The notes: generated from the letters alone by a model not told the origin. DNA of 18,957 nucleotides from an uncultured Geobacteraceae bacterium (GCA_937958075.1 CALFFB010000093.1:1-18957); one strand, 5' to 3'. Positions 6,975 through 15,343 are shown, counted from the stretch's first letter. A program made the numbers and translations.

Positions 6975-8114
6975 TTGCAGGTGACCCGGTTCCATTTTGA
7001 CGTTTTGGGGCGTGATCCCGACTCGGCCGCCCGACGCGGACGCATACAGACAGCCAGGGGTGTCATTGAAACGCCGGTGTTCATGCCCGTCGGCACCCAG
7101 GGAACGGTCAAGGGGATGTTGCCGGAGGCACTGGTCGACATTGGTGCCCAGATCATTCTGGCGAATACCTATCATCTGTATCTGCGCCCCGGCCATGAGC
7201 TGATCCGGCGACTGGGCGGCCTGCACTCTTTTATGAACTGGCAGCGCCCTGTTTTGACAGACAGTGGCGGTTTTCAGGTTTTCAGTCTGGGAGAGTTGCG
7301 CAAAATTACAGAAGATGGCGCCGTATTCAGCTCCCATCTGGATGGCAGCCGTCATCACCTGACCCCCGAGCTGTCTATGGAAATTCAGCTGGCTCTGGGG
7401 TCTGATATTGTCATGGTCTTTGACGAGTGCATTCCCCATCCGGCCGACCGCGTTTACGTCGCCACCTCGACAGAACGCTCCGCGCGCTGGGCGCAGCGTT
7501 GCCGCAAGGTCATTCCCGCCGGATCGGAGGCTGCCCTGTTCGGCATTGTCCAGGGGGGGATGGAACAGGATCTGCGTCGCCGCAGCGCCGAGCAGTTGTG
7601 TGACATCGGTTTTGAGGGCTACGCTCTGGGTGGACTATCCGTCGGTGAGGAAACCTCATTGATGTACGAGGTCATGGAGTACAGCCTGCCTCTGCTACCG
7701 GAGGATGCTCCCCGTTATGTCATGGGGGTGGGGACACCGGAAAACCTGGTAGAGGGCGTGGCCCGCGGTTGTGACATGTTCGATTGCGTCATGCCGACCC
7801 GCAATGCCCGTAACGGAGTGCTCTTTACCCGCTTCGGCAAGATCAGCATCAAGCAGGCGCGTTATCGTGACGATGCCGAGCCGATAGATTCCGGTTGCGG
7901 CTGTTATGTCTGCCGGCATTACAGCCGTGCCTATTTGAGTCATCTATACCGCAGTGGCGAGATTCTGGCGTCGGTACTTAATACGCATCATAACTTGTAT
8001 TATTACCAGCAACTTATGTCAGATATTCGCAGTGCCCTCGACGCCGGACATTTTGCCCGGTTTCGGGCGGAATTCTACCGCTTGAGAGAACACAACACGT
8101 CCGTGGTTTTGTAA
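6975..8114 (+). CDS. tgt: queuine tRNA-ribosyltransferase (tRNA-guanine transglycosylase)
   Basis: Exchanges guanine-34 in GU(N)-anticodon tRNAs for the queuosine precursor preQ1, the step before QueA. In the 379-residue product, the catalytic Asp of LTDSGGFQVFSL is residue 96. The nucleophilic Asp of MFDCVMPTRNARNG is residue 270. The zinc site is CGCYVC (Cys308, Cys310, Cys313) with His339 in NTHHN, with the same 31-residue spacing as in the Escherichia coli enzyme. The likely start is TTG at 6975, 5 bases after TAGGAG, which overlaps the queA stop. GTG at 6981 would also work and shortens the protein by two residues. The 8-base gap to queA implies one transcript. Confidence 0.97.
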   Translation: MQVTRFHFDVLGRDPDSAARRGRIQTARGVIETPVFMPVGTQGTVKGMLPEALVDIGAQIILANTYHLYLRPGHELIRRLGGLHSFMNWQRPVLTDSGGFQVFSLGELRKITEDGAVFSSHLDGSRHHLTPELSMEIQLALGSDIVMVFDECIPHPADRVYVATSTERSARWAQRCRKVIPAGSEAALFGIVQGGMEQDLRRRSAEQLCDIGFEGYALGGLSVGEETSLMYEVMEYSLPLLPEDAPRYVMGVGTPENLVEGVARGCDMFDCVMPTRNARNGVLFTRFGKISIKQARYRDDAEPIDSGCGCYVCRHYSRAYLSHLYRSGEILASVLNTHHNLYYYQQLMSDIRSALDAGHFARFRAEFYRLREHNTSVVL

Positions 8115-8148
8115 ACATCCGCAGTTATCACCAAAAGGAGAAGCAACA

Positions 8149-8454
8149 ATGGTATCAGAAGCATTTGCAATGGCAGAAGGCGCAGCACAGGGACAGGGTG
8201 GCGGTTATCAGGGGATTATCATGCTGGTCGCCATGTTTGCCATCTTCTACTTTCTGCTGATTCGTCCTCAGCAGAAACGGGCCAAGCAACACCGTGAACT
8301 GGTGAATAATCTGAAGGCTGGTGACACCGTCGTTACCGCCGGCGGCATCCACGGGAAAATCGCCTCGGTGGAGGAGAATGTTGTCACCCTGGAGATTTCC
8401 AACGGGGTAAAAATCAAAATGAACCGTGGCTCCATTACCGAAGTCAGGGCCTGA
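8149..8454 (+). CDS. yajC: preprotein translocase subunit YajC
   Basis: Small single-pass inner-membrane protein that associates with SecD-SecF in the Sec holotranslocon. At 101 residues it is typical in size. A short Gly/Gln-rich periplasmic N-terminus precedes a transmembrane helix at about residues 22-38. The hallmark LIRPQQKRAKQHRE follows directly. The cytoplasmic part carries LKAGDTVVTAGGIHGKIASV and VTLEISNGVKIKMNRGSI, the YajC-domain pattern. The ATG has AAGGAG at 8135-8140 with 8-base spacing. It lies between tgt and secD in the standard order. Confidence 0.97.
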   Translation: MVSEAFAMAEGAAQGQGGGYQGIIMLVAMFAIFYFLLIRPQQKRAKQHRELVNNLKAGDTVVTAGGIHGKIASVEENVVTLEISNGVKIKMNRGSITEVRA

Positions 8455-8519
8455 TTTCGGTCCATGTGTCACGTCATGAAAAACAATTCTGACAGGCTGT
8501 CAAAGGAGATGAACCTTTC

Positions 8520-10118
8520 ATGTCTAATAGTCTGAAAATCAGGGGCCTGCTGATCCTCTTCTGCCTGCTCCTGTCTGTATTTGCCATTACCCCGACCCTG
8601 ATGCGTGGCGATGTCCCTTCATGGTGGCCGGACAGTTTTGATACGATTCAACTTGGTCTGGACCTGCAGGGAGGAATGCATCTGGTGCTGGGTGTTGATG
8701 TCGACAAAGCGGTGGAAAGTCGGGTTGATACCATTATTGATCAGACAGAAGTGCGCCTGCGCGAGCAGGATATCACTTTCCGGCGTATTGAGCGCAGACA
8801 GGGCGATCGGCTGGTCGTCCAGGTGTATGACGAGCAGGAAGGGGGGCGTGTCGATGCCCTGATGACGGAAGAGTTCCCCTCCCTTGAGCCGGAAACCCTG
8901 ACCGGCACCGGCGGCTATCTGGAAAAACACTTTCGCTTGAGTGACGACGAAATCGAGAATATCAAGGATTACGCTGTCCGGCAGGCGCTGGAAACCATGC
9001 GTAACCGGGTTGACCAGTTCGGTGTGTCGGAGCCGACCCTGCAACGGCAGAGCGGTCATCGGATACTGATTCAGCTACCGGGGGTTGATGATCCGGAGCG
9101 GGCCATCGCCCTGCTGGGCAAAACCGCACGGCTGGAATTCAAGATGGTCGACGACACCGTCAACCTGCAGGATGCCCTTGCCGGGCGCCTGCCTGAAGGC
9201 CGGCAGCTGCTTTTTGAGCGCAATGTTGATCGCCAGACCGGGGTGGAGACAGAAACACCCATCGTCGTTACCAGCCAGACCGCTCTGACCGGAGATCTGC
9301 TGGCCGATGCCAATGTGCGTATCGATACCCGTTTTAACGAGCCTTACGTGTCCATCGATTTCAACGCTGTTGGTGCCCGGCGCTTTGATGAAATAACGGC
9401 GGCCAATGTCGGACGGCGGATGGCTATTGTCCTCGACGACACCGTCTACTCCGCGCCGGTGATTCGTGAGCGTATCTCAGGTGGCAGTGCGCAGATTTCC
9501 GGCTCCTTCACCTCGCAGCAGGCGACGGATCTGGCGATTGTTCTGCGCGCCGGTTCCCTGCCGGCACCGGTGGAGATTCTTGAAAACCGGACTGTCGGGC
9601 CATCCCTGGGGCAGGATTCCATCGACCGTGGCATCCAATCCATCTGGGTGGGAGCCTTGCTGGTGGTTGTCTGTATTGTCGTCTATTACCAGCTTTCGGG
9701 TGTTGTCGCGGTGACGGCACTGGTCCTGAACCTGCTGTTTATCGCCGCTATGCTCTCCCTGTTCGGAGCGACCCTGACCCTGCCGGGGCTGGCGGGTATC
9801 GTGCTGACAGTCGGGATGGCGGTTGACGCCAATGTCCTTATTTTTGAGCGGATTCGTGAAGAGCTCAAGCTGGGCCGAGCACCGAAGCCGGCACTGGAGT
9901 CGGGTTACAGTAAAGCCTTTTCTACCATTATCGATGCCAATCTGACGACACTGCTGGCGGCGCTGGTCCTGTTTCAGTTTGGAACCGGTCCGGTTCGCGG
10001 ATTCGCCGTGACCCTGTCCATCGGTATTATCGCCTCACTGTTTACCGCGATTTTTGTCTCACGGTTTATCTTTGATTTTTTCCTGAAAAGCCGCAATGTC
10101 AAGCGGCTGAGTATATAA
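8520..10118 (+). CDS. secD: protein translocase subunit SecD
   Basis: Inner-membrane RND-family protein that, with SecF, uses the proton-motive force to help complete Sec-dependent export. It has 532 residues, shorter than the 615-residue Escherichia coli protein but within the range of compact SecDs. An N-terminal transmembrane helix (about 8-28) is followed by the conserved LGLDLQGGMHLVLGVD motif (45-60). A large periplasmic region contains RNRVDQFGVSEPTLQRQ. Five predicted helices lie in the C-terminal part (about 365-525). They include GIVLTVGMAVDANVLIFERIREE (helix with the functional Asp) and GTGPVRGFAVTLSIGI. AAGGAG is at 8503-8508, an 11-base spacing, slightly long. secF starts 13 bases after its stop. 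Confidence 0.98.
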   Translation: MSNSLKIRGLLILFCLLLSVFAITPTLMRGDVPSWWPDSFDTIQLGLDLQGGMHLVLGVDVDKAVESRVDTIIDQTEVRLREQDITFRRIERRQGDRLVVQVYDEQEGGRVDALMTEEFPSLEPETLTGTGGYLEKHFRLSDDEIENIKDYAVRQALETMRNRVDQFGVSEPTLQRQSGHRILIQLPGVDDPERAIALLGKTARLEFKMVDDTVNLQDALAGRLPEGRQLLFERNVDRQTGVETETPIVVTSQTALTGDLLADANVRIDTRFNEPYVSIDFNAVGARRFDEITAANVGRRMAIVLDDTVYSAPVIRERISGGSAQISGSFTSQQATDLAIVLRAGSLPAPVEILENRTVGPSLGQDSIDRGIQSIWVGALLVVVCIVVYYQLSGVVAVTALVLNLLFIAAMLSLFGATLTLPGLAGIVLTVGMAVDANVLIFERIREELKLGRAPKPALESGYSKAFSTIIDANLTTLLAALVLFQFGTGPVRGFAVTLSIGIIASLFTAIFVSRFIFDFFLKSRNVKRLSI

Positions 10119-10131
10119 GGAGACGAGCGGC

Positions 10132-11058
10132 ATGCAGTTAATCAAGTCCAATATCAATATTGATTTTATTGGTAAGCGCAAGTTGGCGCTGATTGTCTCC
10201 GCCATTCTGATTTTTATCAGTGTCGCCTCCCTGGTGGTTCACGGTGGACCCCGCTACGGGATCGATTTTGCCGGTGGCACCCTGGTTCAGGTTCAGTTTG
10301 AACGGCAAACGGACGCCTCCGAGATCAATGCCGCCCTGTCGGAGCTGGATCTGGGAACTCCGGTAGTGCAACGTTTTGGCGATGAGATGACGGAGTTCCT
10401 CATCCGCGTGGAACAGACCACGGGCGAGCTGGAAGGGGTGTCGGTGCAGATCACCAACGCCCTGGAAAACAGCTATGGTGAAGGGCAGGTGGAGATTCGC
10501 CGGGTTGAGATGGTCGGGCCGCAGGTCGGCAAGGACCTGCGCAACAAGGGCCTGAAAGCGATTTTTTACGCCATGCTCGGAATCCTCATCTATATCTCCT
10601 GGCGTTTTGAGTTTCGCTTTGCCGTCGGCGCTATTGTCGCCCTGCTTCATGATGTTCTCATTACCCTGGGCATGTTCAGCCTTTTCGGCAAGGAGATCGA
10701 TCTGCCGATTATCGCCGCTTTTTTGGCCATCATCGGTTATTCCCTCAACGACACGATCATCGTTTATGATCGAATCCGTGAAAACATGGGCAGATACAAC
10801 AAGGAAGGCTTCATGTTTATTCTTAACCGGAGTGTCAATGAAACCCTGTCGCGTACCATCATCACCTCCGGCACCACCCTGCTGGTGGTCCTGTCCCTGT
10901 TTGTGCTGGGTGGTGGGGTCATTCACAACTTCGCCTTTGCCATGCTCGTCGGCATTCTGATCGGGACCTATTCGTCGATTTTTGTGGCCAGCCCCTTGTT
11001 GCTGATCTGGCAGCAGAAGATGGCTAAGACCGCGAAGCCGGCTAAGGTTTCGGGCTGA
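10132..11058 (+). CDS. secF: protein translocase subunit SecF
   Basis: Partner of SecD in the SecDF-YajC export complex. The 308-residue product is typical. It starts with a basic/hydrophobic N-terminus (first helix about 16-36) and the GIDFAGGTLVQVQF motif (43-56). A periplasmic domain follows, then GPQVGKDLRNKGLKA before five more helices. IIGYSLNDTIIVYDRIREN holds the conserved Asp of the RND proton relay, and NRSVNETLSRTIITSGTTLL is a further family signature. AAGGAG (10117-10122) overlaps the secD stop at 9-base spacing, so translation of the two is coupled or nearly so. Confidence 0.98.
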   Translation: MQLIKSNINIDFIGKRKLALIVSAILIFISVASLVVHGGPRYGIDFAGGTLVQVQFERQTDASEINAALSELDLGTPVVQRFGDEMTEFLIRVEQTTGELEGVSVQITNALENSYGEGQVEIRRVEMVGPQVGKDLRNKGLKAIFYAMLGILIYISWRFEFRFAVGAIVALLHDVLITLGMFSLFGKEIDLPIIAAFLAIIGYSLNDTIIVYDRIRENMGRYNKEGFMFILNRSVNETLSRTIITSGTTLLVVLSLFVLGGGVIHNFAFAMLVGILIGTYSSIFVASPLLLIWQQKMAKTAKPAKVSG

Positions 11059-11086
11059 TTCTGGTTTTAATTTGTCGGGGAGCAAG

Positions 11087-11671
11087 ATGAAAAAAGAAGC
11101 GTTAATCTACGTTGTTATTGCACTGGTCATCGGGGTGCTGGTCGGGGTGATTTACAGCAACTGGAAGAGCGATACCGCACCGCAGGCCGCAGCGCCAGGA
11201 ACGTCGTCGGCGCCGCCGGCGCCGGTGGTCAACTATCAGCAGCAGATCACCACCCTCGAAGGTATCGTCAAGACCGATCCGGAAAATCATAATGCCTGGG
11301 TGCAGCTGGGAAACTCCTATTTCGGAGCGGATCAGCCGATGAAGGCCATCGAAGCCTATGACAAGGCACTGGAGCTTCAGCCCGACGATCCCAATGTCAT
11401 CACTGATCAGGGGGTCATGTATCGGCGGCTGGGCTGGTTCGACCGTGCCATCGCCAATTTCCGCCGCGCGGCAGAGCTTGCCCCCGGTCATCCCCAGAGC
11501 CGTTACAATCTGGGTGTCGTCTATCGTTACGATCTGGCGGATTTCCCCAAGGCGATAGCCGCCTGGGAGGATTTCCTGGCCGTCAGTCCCAATGGCCAGG
11601 GTGCTGACCGGATTCGGGCCGAAATTCAGACCATGAAAGAGCATCCGCCCATTCCCCGGAGTCCGCAGTAA
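11087..11671 (+). CDS. membrane-anchored TPR protein
   Basis: A 194-residue protein of unassigned function. A single hydrophobic helix at about residues 6-23 after MKKE suggests a periplasmic protein tethered by an N-terminal anchor. An Ala/Pro-rich linker follows. About three tetratricopeptide repeats then cover residues 60-165: AWVQLGNSYFGADQPMKAIE, a second starting DPNVITDQGVMYRRLGWFDR, and a third with YNLGVVYRYDLADFPKAIAA. The layout resembles the TPR half of NrfG or CcmI (CycH) cytochrome c biogenesis proteins, but no cytochrome genes are nearby. ATG 11087 is chosen because GGGGAG lies 4 bases upstream and the anchor begins there. TTG 11072 is in frame but has no ribosome-binding site. 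It sits 28 bases after secF, so it may be co-transcribed and could be a chaperone-like factor for exported proteins. Confidence 0.85.
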   Translation: MKKEALIYVVIALVIGVLVGVIYSNWKSDTAPQAAAPGTSSAPPAPVVNYQQQITTLEGIVKTDPENHNAWVQLGNSYFGADQPMKAIEAYDKALELQPDDPNVITDQGVMYRRLGWFDRAIANFRRAAELAPGHPQSRYNLGVVYRYDLADFPKAIAAWEDFLAVSPNGQGADRIRAEIQTMKEHPPIPRSPQ

Positions 11672-11683
11672 TCAGTTGTTAAG

Positions 11684-11715
11684 ACAGGGATCTGCCTTAC
11701 CCGGCAGATCCCTGT
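11684..11715 (+). terminator. perfect 13-bp stem-loop, possible terminator or attenuator before recJ
   Basis: ACAGGGATCTGCC (11684-11696) pairs perfectly with GGCAGATCCCTGT (11703-11715) around a TTACCC loop. It begins 12 bases after the TPR-gene stop. Only scattered T residues follow (TTCATGTTTG), so a strong rho-independent release is not assured. The position between two genes and the stem quality suggest a transcript boundary, a processing site or an attenuator. Confidence 0.55.
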
Positions 11716-11744
11716 TCATGTTTGCCAAACTGACGGAAAGCCTG

Positions 11745-13484
11745 ATGCAACCAGTCGCGCATCGCCGCTGGCAGCAACGCCTGCCGGAACCGCCCGATCC
11801 CCACCTCGTTGATCTTTTTTCACAATCACTGAATATCACCCCCTTGGCCGCGCATCTGCTTCTGCAGCGGAATATTCTGACCCTTGAAGATGCTCGGTAT
11901 TTTCTGCAGGCGAGCCTGTCGCTGCTGCCCGATCCGGAGTTGCTGCCGCAGATGACTGTCGCCTGTGAGCGTCTGTACCGGGCGCTGATCCATCAGGAGA
12001 AAATTGCCATCCATGGGGACTATGATGTAGACGGCATCAGTGGTTGCGCGCTGCTGGTGGAAATCCTGCGCAATCTGGGCGCGGATGTTGAGTATCACAT
12101 TCCACTGCGCCTGGCAGAAGGCTACGGCCTGTCGGCTGAGGCCATCCGCGGCGCGGCGCAAAGAGGGTGCACGCTGCTGGTGTCCGTCGATTGCGGAGTC
12201 AGTGCCCACGCTGAAGCTGAACTTGCACAGGAACTGGGCCTTGATCTGATTATCACGGATCATCATCAGCCGGGGACGACACTGCCTGTATGTCTGGCCC
12301 TGATCAATCCTCATCTGCCCGTCAGTGACTTCCCCTATCAGGATTTATCAGGGGTTGGCGTGGCCTTTTTTCTGATGGCGGGGTTGCGGCGATATCTGCG
12401 AAACAGGGGCTATTTCGCCACCTTTGCCGAGCCCGACCTGCGTTGCTGCCTCGATCTGGTCGCCCTGGGGACCATCGCGGATATTGTCCCGTTGACCGGG
12501 GTCAACCGGATTCTGGTGCGGGCCGGTCTGCGTCTGCTCAACACGGATGAGCGCAATGGTATCCGTGCGCTGAAAACAGTCGCCGGGGTCAAGGAGGTCA
12601 CCTGCGGAGCTGTGGGCTTTCGACTGGCTCCGCGGCTGAATGCCGCCGGCCGGCTGGAAGACGCCGCCCTCGGCGTGAAGCTTCTTCTGGAAAATGAACA
12701 GGCGCAGCTGAATGCGCTGGCCGCTACCCTCGATGAATTCAATCGTGAGCGTCAGGCCCTGGAACAGAAAACCCTGGACGAAGCTATCGCCTGTATCGAG
12801 GAGCAGAACAGCCCCCAGCGTCGTTCCATAGTCCTGGCCGCTGCCGGTTGGCACTCCGGTGTCATCGGCATCGTTGCCAGCCGCCTGGTGGAGCGTTATC
12901 ATCGGCCTGTTGTCCTCATCGCCCTGACCGACGACGGCCTGGGCAAGGGGTCCGCCCGTTCCGTTCGGGGTTTTCATCTGTATCAGGCCCTGCATCAGTG
13001 TGCGGAACTCCTCGACGGATTTGGCGGACACGCCATGGCGGCCGGGTTGACCATCGGTGAATCTCAGCTTGATGCGTTTATCAGTCGGTTTGAAGAGGTG
13101 GCCACCGCCGGCCTGACGGACGAGCAGTTGCAGCCGGTTCTGTGGCACGATGGTGAAAAAGGTCTGGATGTCTGGTCATCTCAGGTTGTCAGGGAACTCG
13201 ATTCTCTAGGTCCCTTCGGCGCCGGAAACCCGCAACCGTCCTTTGTCAGTAGCGGGTGCCGGGTTCAGCATCAGCGGATTGTCGGTCAGAGTCATGTCCG
13301 GATGGAGGTGACACAGAATGGTGCGCAATGTTCAGCTATTGCTTTTGGCATGGCGCCACGGATGGATGAGCTGACAGGCCTGATCGATGTGCTCTATCGT
13401 CCCGTCATCAACAGCTGGCAGGGGAAGGAATCGGTGCAGTTGCAGATTGTCGATGTTCGCAGTTCACAGAACAAAGGGTCATAA
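11745..13484 (+). CDS. recJ: single-stranded-DNA-specific exonuclease RecJ
   Basis: 5'-to-3' ssDNA exonuclease of the DHH phosphoesterase family, used in recombinational repair, mismatch repair and base excision. DHH motifs are intact: HGDYDVDGISG (motif I metal-binding Asp residues), VSVDCGVSAH, IITDHHQPG (the DHH triad), and GTIADIVPL. The DHHA1 region follows with LNAAGRLEDA and GFGGHAMAAG. The C-terminal OB-fold includes GPFGAGNPQPSF. From ATG 11745 the protein has 579 residues, almost the length of the Escherichia coli enzyme (577), and GGAAAG sits 4-5 bases upstream. ATG 11718 adds nine residues but has no usable ribosome-binding site. TTG 11676 would put the 13-bp hairpin inside the coding region and is unlikely. 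murB starts 6 bases after the stop. Confidence 0.96.
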   Translation: MQPVAHRRWQQRLPEPPDPHLVDLFSQSLNITPLAAHLLLQRNILTLEDARYFLQASLSLLPDPELLPQMTVACERLYRALIHQEKIAIHGDYDVDGISGCALLVEILRNLGADVEYHIPLRLAEGYGLSAEAIRGAAQRGCTLLVSVDCGVSAHAEAELAQELGLDLIITDHHQPGTTLPVCLALINPHLPVSDFPYQDLSGVGVAFFLMAGLRRYLRNRGYFATFAEPDLRCCLDLVALGTIADIVPLTGVNRILVRAGLRLLNTDERNGIRALKTVAGVKEVTCGAVGFRLAPRLNAAGRLEDAALGVKLLLENEQAQLNALAATLDEFNRERQALEQKTLDEAIACIEEQNSPQRRSIVLAAAGWHSGVIGIVASRLVERYHRPVVLIALTDDGLGKGSARSVRGFHLYQALHQCAELLDGFGGHAMAAGLTIGESQLDAFISRFEEVATAGLTDEQLQPVLWHDGEKGLDVWSSQVVRELDSLGPFGAGNPQPSFVSSGCRVQHQRIVGQSHVRMEVTQNGAQCSAIAFGMAPRMDELTGLIDVLYRPVINSWQGKESVQLQIVDVRSSQNKGS

Positions 13485-13490
13485 ACTGTC

Positions 13491-14483
13491 ATGCCCGACC
13501 GTCTTGAACAGATCGCTGCCGCCGATATCGGCCGGGTGCAATTCGATGAGTCGTTGGCACCGCACACCAGCTGGCGCATCGGCGGTCCTGCCGACCTTTT
13601 CGTCGAACCGGAGACGTTCTCCCAGGTCTCTGACGTGATGCGCTTGACCAGGCAGTTTGCAGTGCCGTTGGTGATTATCGGCCAGGGGACCAATGTGTTG
13701 ATTGATGACGCCGGTGTACGCGGGGTAGTCATGAAGATCGGCTCGCGGCTGGCGCACCTGCGGATTGAAGGATCACGGATCATTGTCGGTGGCGGGGTGT
13801 GGGTGCCCCGGTTGGCCCGGTTGGCCATGCGCGCAGGGCTGGCCGGGCTGGAACACTGTATCGGGATTCCGGGTACCGTTGGCGGCCTGATTATGATGAA
13901 CGGCGGCAGTCACCGTCGCGGCATTGGCGAGCAGGTGCGCCGGGTGACCATTGTCGATGAGGCCGGTGAGGTGCGTGTCCTGACCCGCGACCAGTGCCGG
14001 TTCAGCTACCGGCACAGTGCGCTGCAGGAGAAGACCTGTGTTGTGGTTGAGGCGGAACTGCATTGCCCTGAGGGGGTTGGCCGGAAAGTGCGCATGGAAA
14101 TGCTGCAGGATCTGCGTACGCGCCGAAGCAAGTTTCCGCGCAAGCAACCCAATTGCGGCTCGGTCTTTCTGAGTACCGATGAGATGCACGCAACAGTCGG
14201 CCCACCGGGGAAAATTATCGAGCAGGCCGGACTGAAAGGACTGCGTTGCGGTCAGGCGGAAGTTTCGCAGCAACATGCCAACTTTATCGTCAATCTCGGC
14301 GGCGCGACTTCGGCCAATATTCTGGAACTGATAGCCCGTATTCGCACTGTTGTCCGCAACCAGCTGGATTTTGACCTGTGTTGTGAAGTGCGATATGTCA
14401 GCGCTGACGGGAGTATCGTTCCCGCTCATCTCGCAGCGGATCGCTTGTATCCATCGGTCAAGGAGACGGCAGATGAACCTTGA
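13491..14483 (+). CDS. murB: UDP-N-acetylmuramate dehydrogenase (UDP-N-acetylenolpyruvoylglucosamine reductase)
   Basis: FAD- and NADPH-dependent reductase that completes UDP-N-acetylmuramic acid, the second committed step of peptidoglycan precursor synthesis, in the cytoplasm. The product has 330 residues. FAD-binding signatures are TSWRIGGPADLFVEP near residue 25 and VIIGQGTNVLIDDAGVRGVV. The core has GLEHCIGIPGTVGGLIMMNGGSH. FSYRHSALQ is the YRxS motif. The catalytic Ser is in NCGSVF, and QQHANFIVN and the C-terminal EVRYV with its Glu complete the site. The pattern fits type II MurB. The Shine-Dalgarno (AAAGGG, 12 bases away) is weak, so translation may depend on recJ, 6 bases upstream. 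murB usually sits in the division/cell-wall cluster next to murC. Here it lies between recJ and pilD and overlaps pilD by 11 bases. Confidence 0.96.
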   Translation: MPDRLEQIAAADIGRVQFDESLAPHTSWRIGGPADLFVEPETFSQVSDVMRLTRQFAVPLVIIGQGTNVLIDDAGVRGVVMKIGSRLAHLRIEGSRIIVGGGVWVPRLARLAMRAGLAGLEHCIGIPGTVGGLIMMNGGSHRRGIGEQVRRVTIVDEAGEVRVLTRDQCRFSYRHSALQEKTCVVVEAELHCPEGVGRKVRMEMLQDLRTRRSKFPRKQPNCGSVFLSTDEMHATVGPPGKIIEQAGLKGLRCGQAEVSQQHANFIVNLGGATSANILELIARIRTVVRNQLDFDLCCEVRYVSADGSIVPAHLAADRLYPSVKETADEP

Positions 14484-15258
14484 AACGCCTGAGCCTGTTT
14501 TTCTGGTGCTGTTTTCTTTTGTTTTCGGGGCCGTGGTCGGCTCTTTTCTCAATGTGTGCATCTACCGTCTTCCGGCAGAGAAATCGATTGTATCGCCTCC
14601 GTCCTCCTGTCCCCGGTGCGGACGGCGCATCCGCTGGCATGAAAACATTCCTGTCGTCAGTTATCTGCTGCTTAAGGGGCAGTGTTCAGCCTGCCATCAG
14701 AAGATTTCCTGGCGTTACCCACTGGTCGAAGGGCTAACCGGCGCCCTGTTTGTAGTGATTTTCCTCCATTTTGGCGCCACCCCTGCGACCCTGGTTTACT
14801 GGGGTCTGGTGGCGGCACTGGTGACCATCACCTTCATCGACCTGGATCATCAGATCATCCCTGATGTGATCAGTCTACCGGGGATAGCTGTTGGGTTTGC
14901 CTGCTCTTTTGTTCTTCCCTGGCTGACCTGGCTGGATTCCCTTGTCGGCATCGTCGTCGGTGGCGGATCGCTGTTGCTGGTGGCCTGGGGCTATGAAAAG
15001 TTGACGGGCCGGGAAGGAATGGGGGGAGGCGATATCAAGTTGCTGGCCATGCTGGGGGCTTTTCTGGGATGGCAGGCCGTGTTGCCGATTATTTTCATGT
15101 CGTCCCTGGCAGGAACAATGGTCGGGGTGCCGGTCATGCTGATCCAGAAGGGGGATGCCAGGCTGGCAATTCCCTTCGGTCCCTTTTTGTGTTTTGCCGC
15201 TCTGGTTTATCTGTTGTGGGGGGAGGCGATTGTCCGCTGGTATCTTAATTTTTTCTGA
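14473..15258 (+). CDS. pilD: prepilin peptidase / N-methyltransferase (type IV leader peptidase)
   Basis: Inner-membrane aspartyl protease that cleaves the leader of type IV prepilins and pseudopilins and N-methylates the new N-terminal residue. From ATG 14473 the protein has 261 residues. The N-terminal domain contains GSFLNVCIYRLP and a zinc-type double CxxC: CPRC (Cys46, Cys49) and CSAC (Cys71, Cys74), followed by ISWRYPLVEGLTG. Catalytic Asp residues are Asp123 in FIDLDHQIIPD and Asp187 in the GGGDIKLLAMLG loop (GxGD). Several transmembrane helices alternate with these. ATG 14473 is chosen because AAGGAG (14460-14465) precedes it by 7 bases and it matches the usual family start. The longer in-frame reading back to 14350 lies inside murB and is not credible. 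It overlaps murB by 11 bases. Adjacent pilMNOPQ point to pilus biogenesis. Confidence 0.96.
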   Translation: MNLETPEPVFLVLFSFVFGAVVGSFLNVCIYRLPAEKSIVSPPSSCPRCGRRIRWHENIPVVSYLLLKGQCSACHQKISWRYPLVEGLTGALFVVIFLHFGATPATLVYWGLVAALVTITFIDLDHQIIPDVISLPGIAVGFACSFVLPWLTWLDSLVGIVVGGGSLLLVAWGYEKLTGREGMGGGDIKLLAMLGAFLGWQAVLPIIFMSSLAGTMVGVPVMLIQKGDARLAIPFGPFLCFAALVYLLWGEAIVRWYLNFF

Positions 15259-15315
15259 TGTTTGTGAAAAATCCCATTAAAGCTTTGACAGGCCCTTTTG
15301 TCGTGAGTTAATTTC

Positions 15316-15343
15316 TTGACAATAAGATGCTCTGACCTATAAT
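15316..15343 (+). promoter_or_regulatory. perfect-consensus sigma70-type promoter upstream of the XRE-type gene
   Basis: TTGACA at 15316-15321 and TATAAT at 15338-15343 both match the consensus in all positions, with a 16-base spacer. A start site near 15350 would give a leader of about 55 bases before the helix-turn-helix gene. The region is AT-rich relative to the flanking genes. A second, weaker TTGACA at 15285-15290, with GTTAAT at 15307-15312 (16-base spacer), may be an additional upstream promoter. Confidence 0.85.

Noticed and set aside
10138..11085. 315-residue minus-strand open frame opposite secF
   Set aside because: It mirrors secF almost exactly. Its composition (many His, Gln, Asp, Gly) is typical of an antisense shadow of a membrane-protein gene.
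11676..11744. 23-residue N-terminal extension of recJ
   Set aside because: It would encode through a perfect hairpin, has no ribosome-binding site, and makes the protein longer than the family norm.
12348..13148. 266-residue minus-strand open frame opposite recJ
   Set aside because: Antisense shadow of intact recJ coding sequence, with no domain seen.
14350..14472. 41-residue N-terminal extension of the prepilin peptidase frame
   Set aside because: It lies inside murB in another frame. A strong AAGGAG site and the family-typical start support ATG 14473.
13773..14561. 262-residue minus-strand open frame opposite murB and pilD
   Set aside because: It runs antisense across two well-supported genes and shows no recognisable motif.
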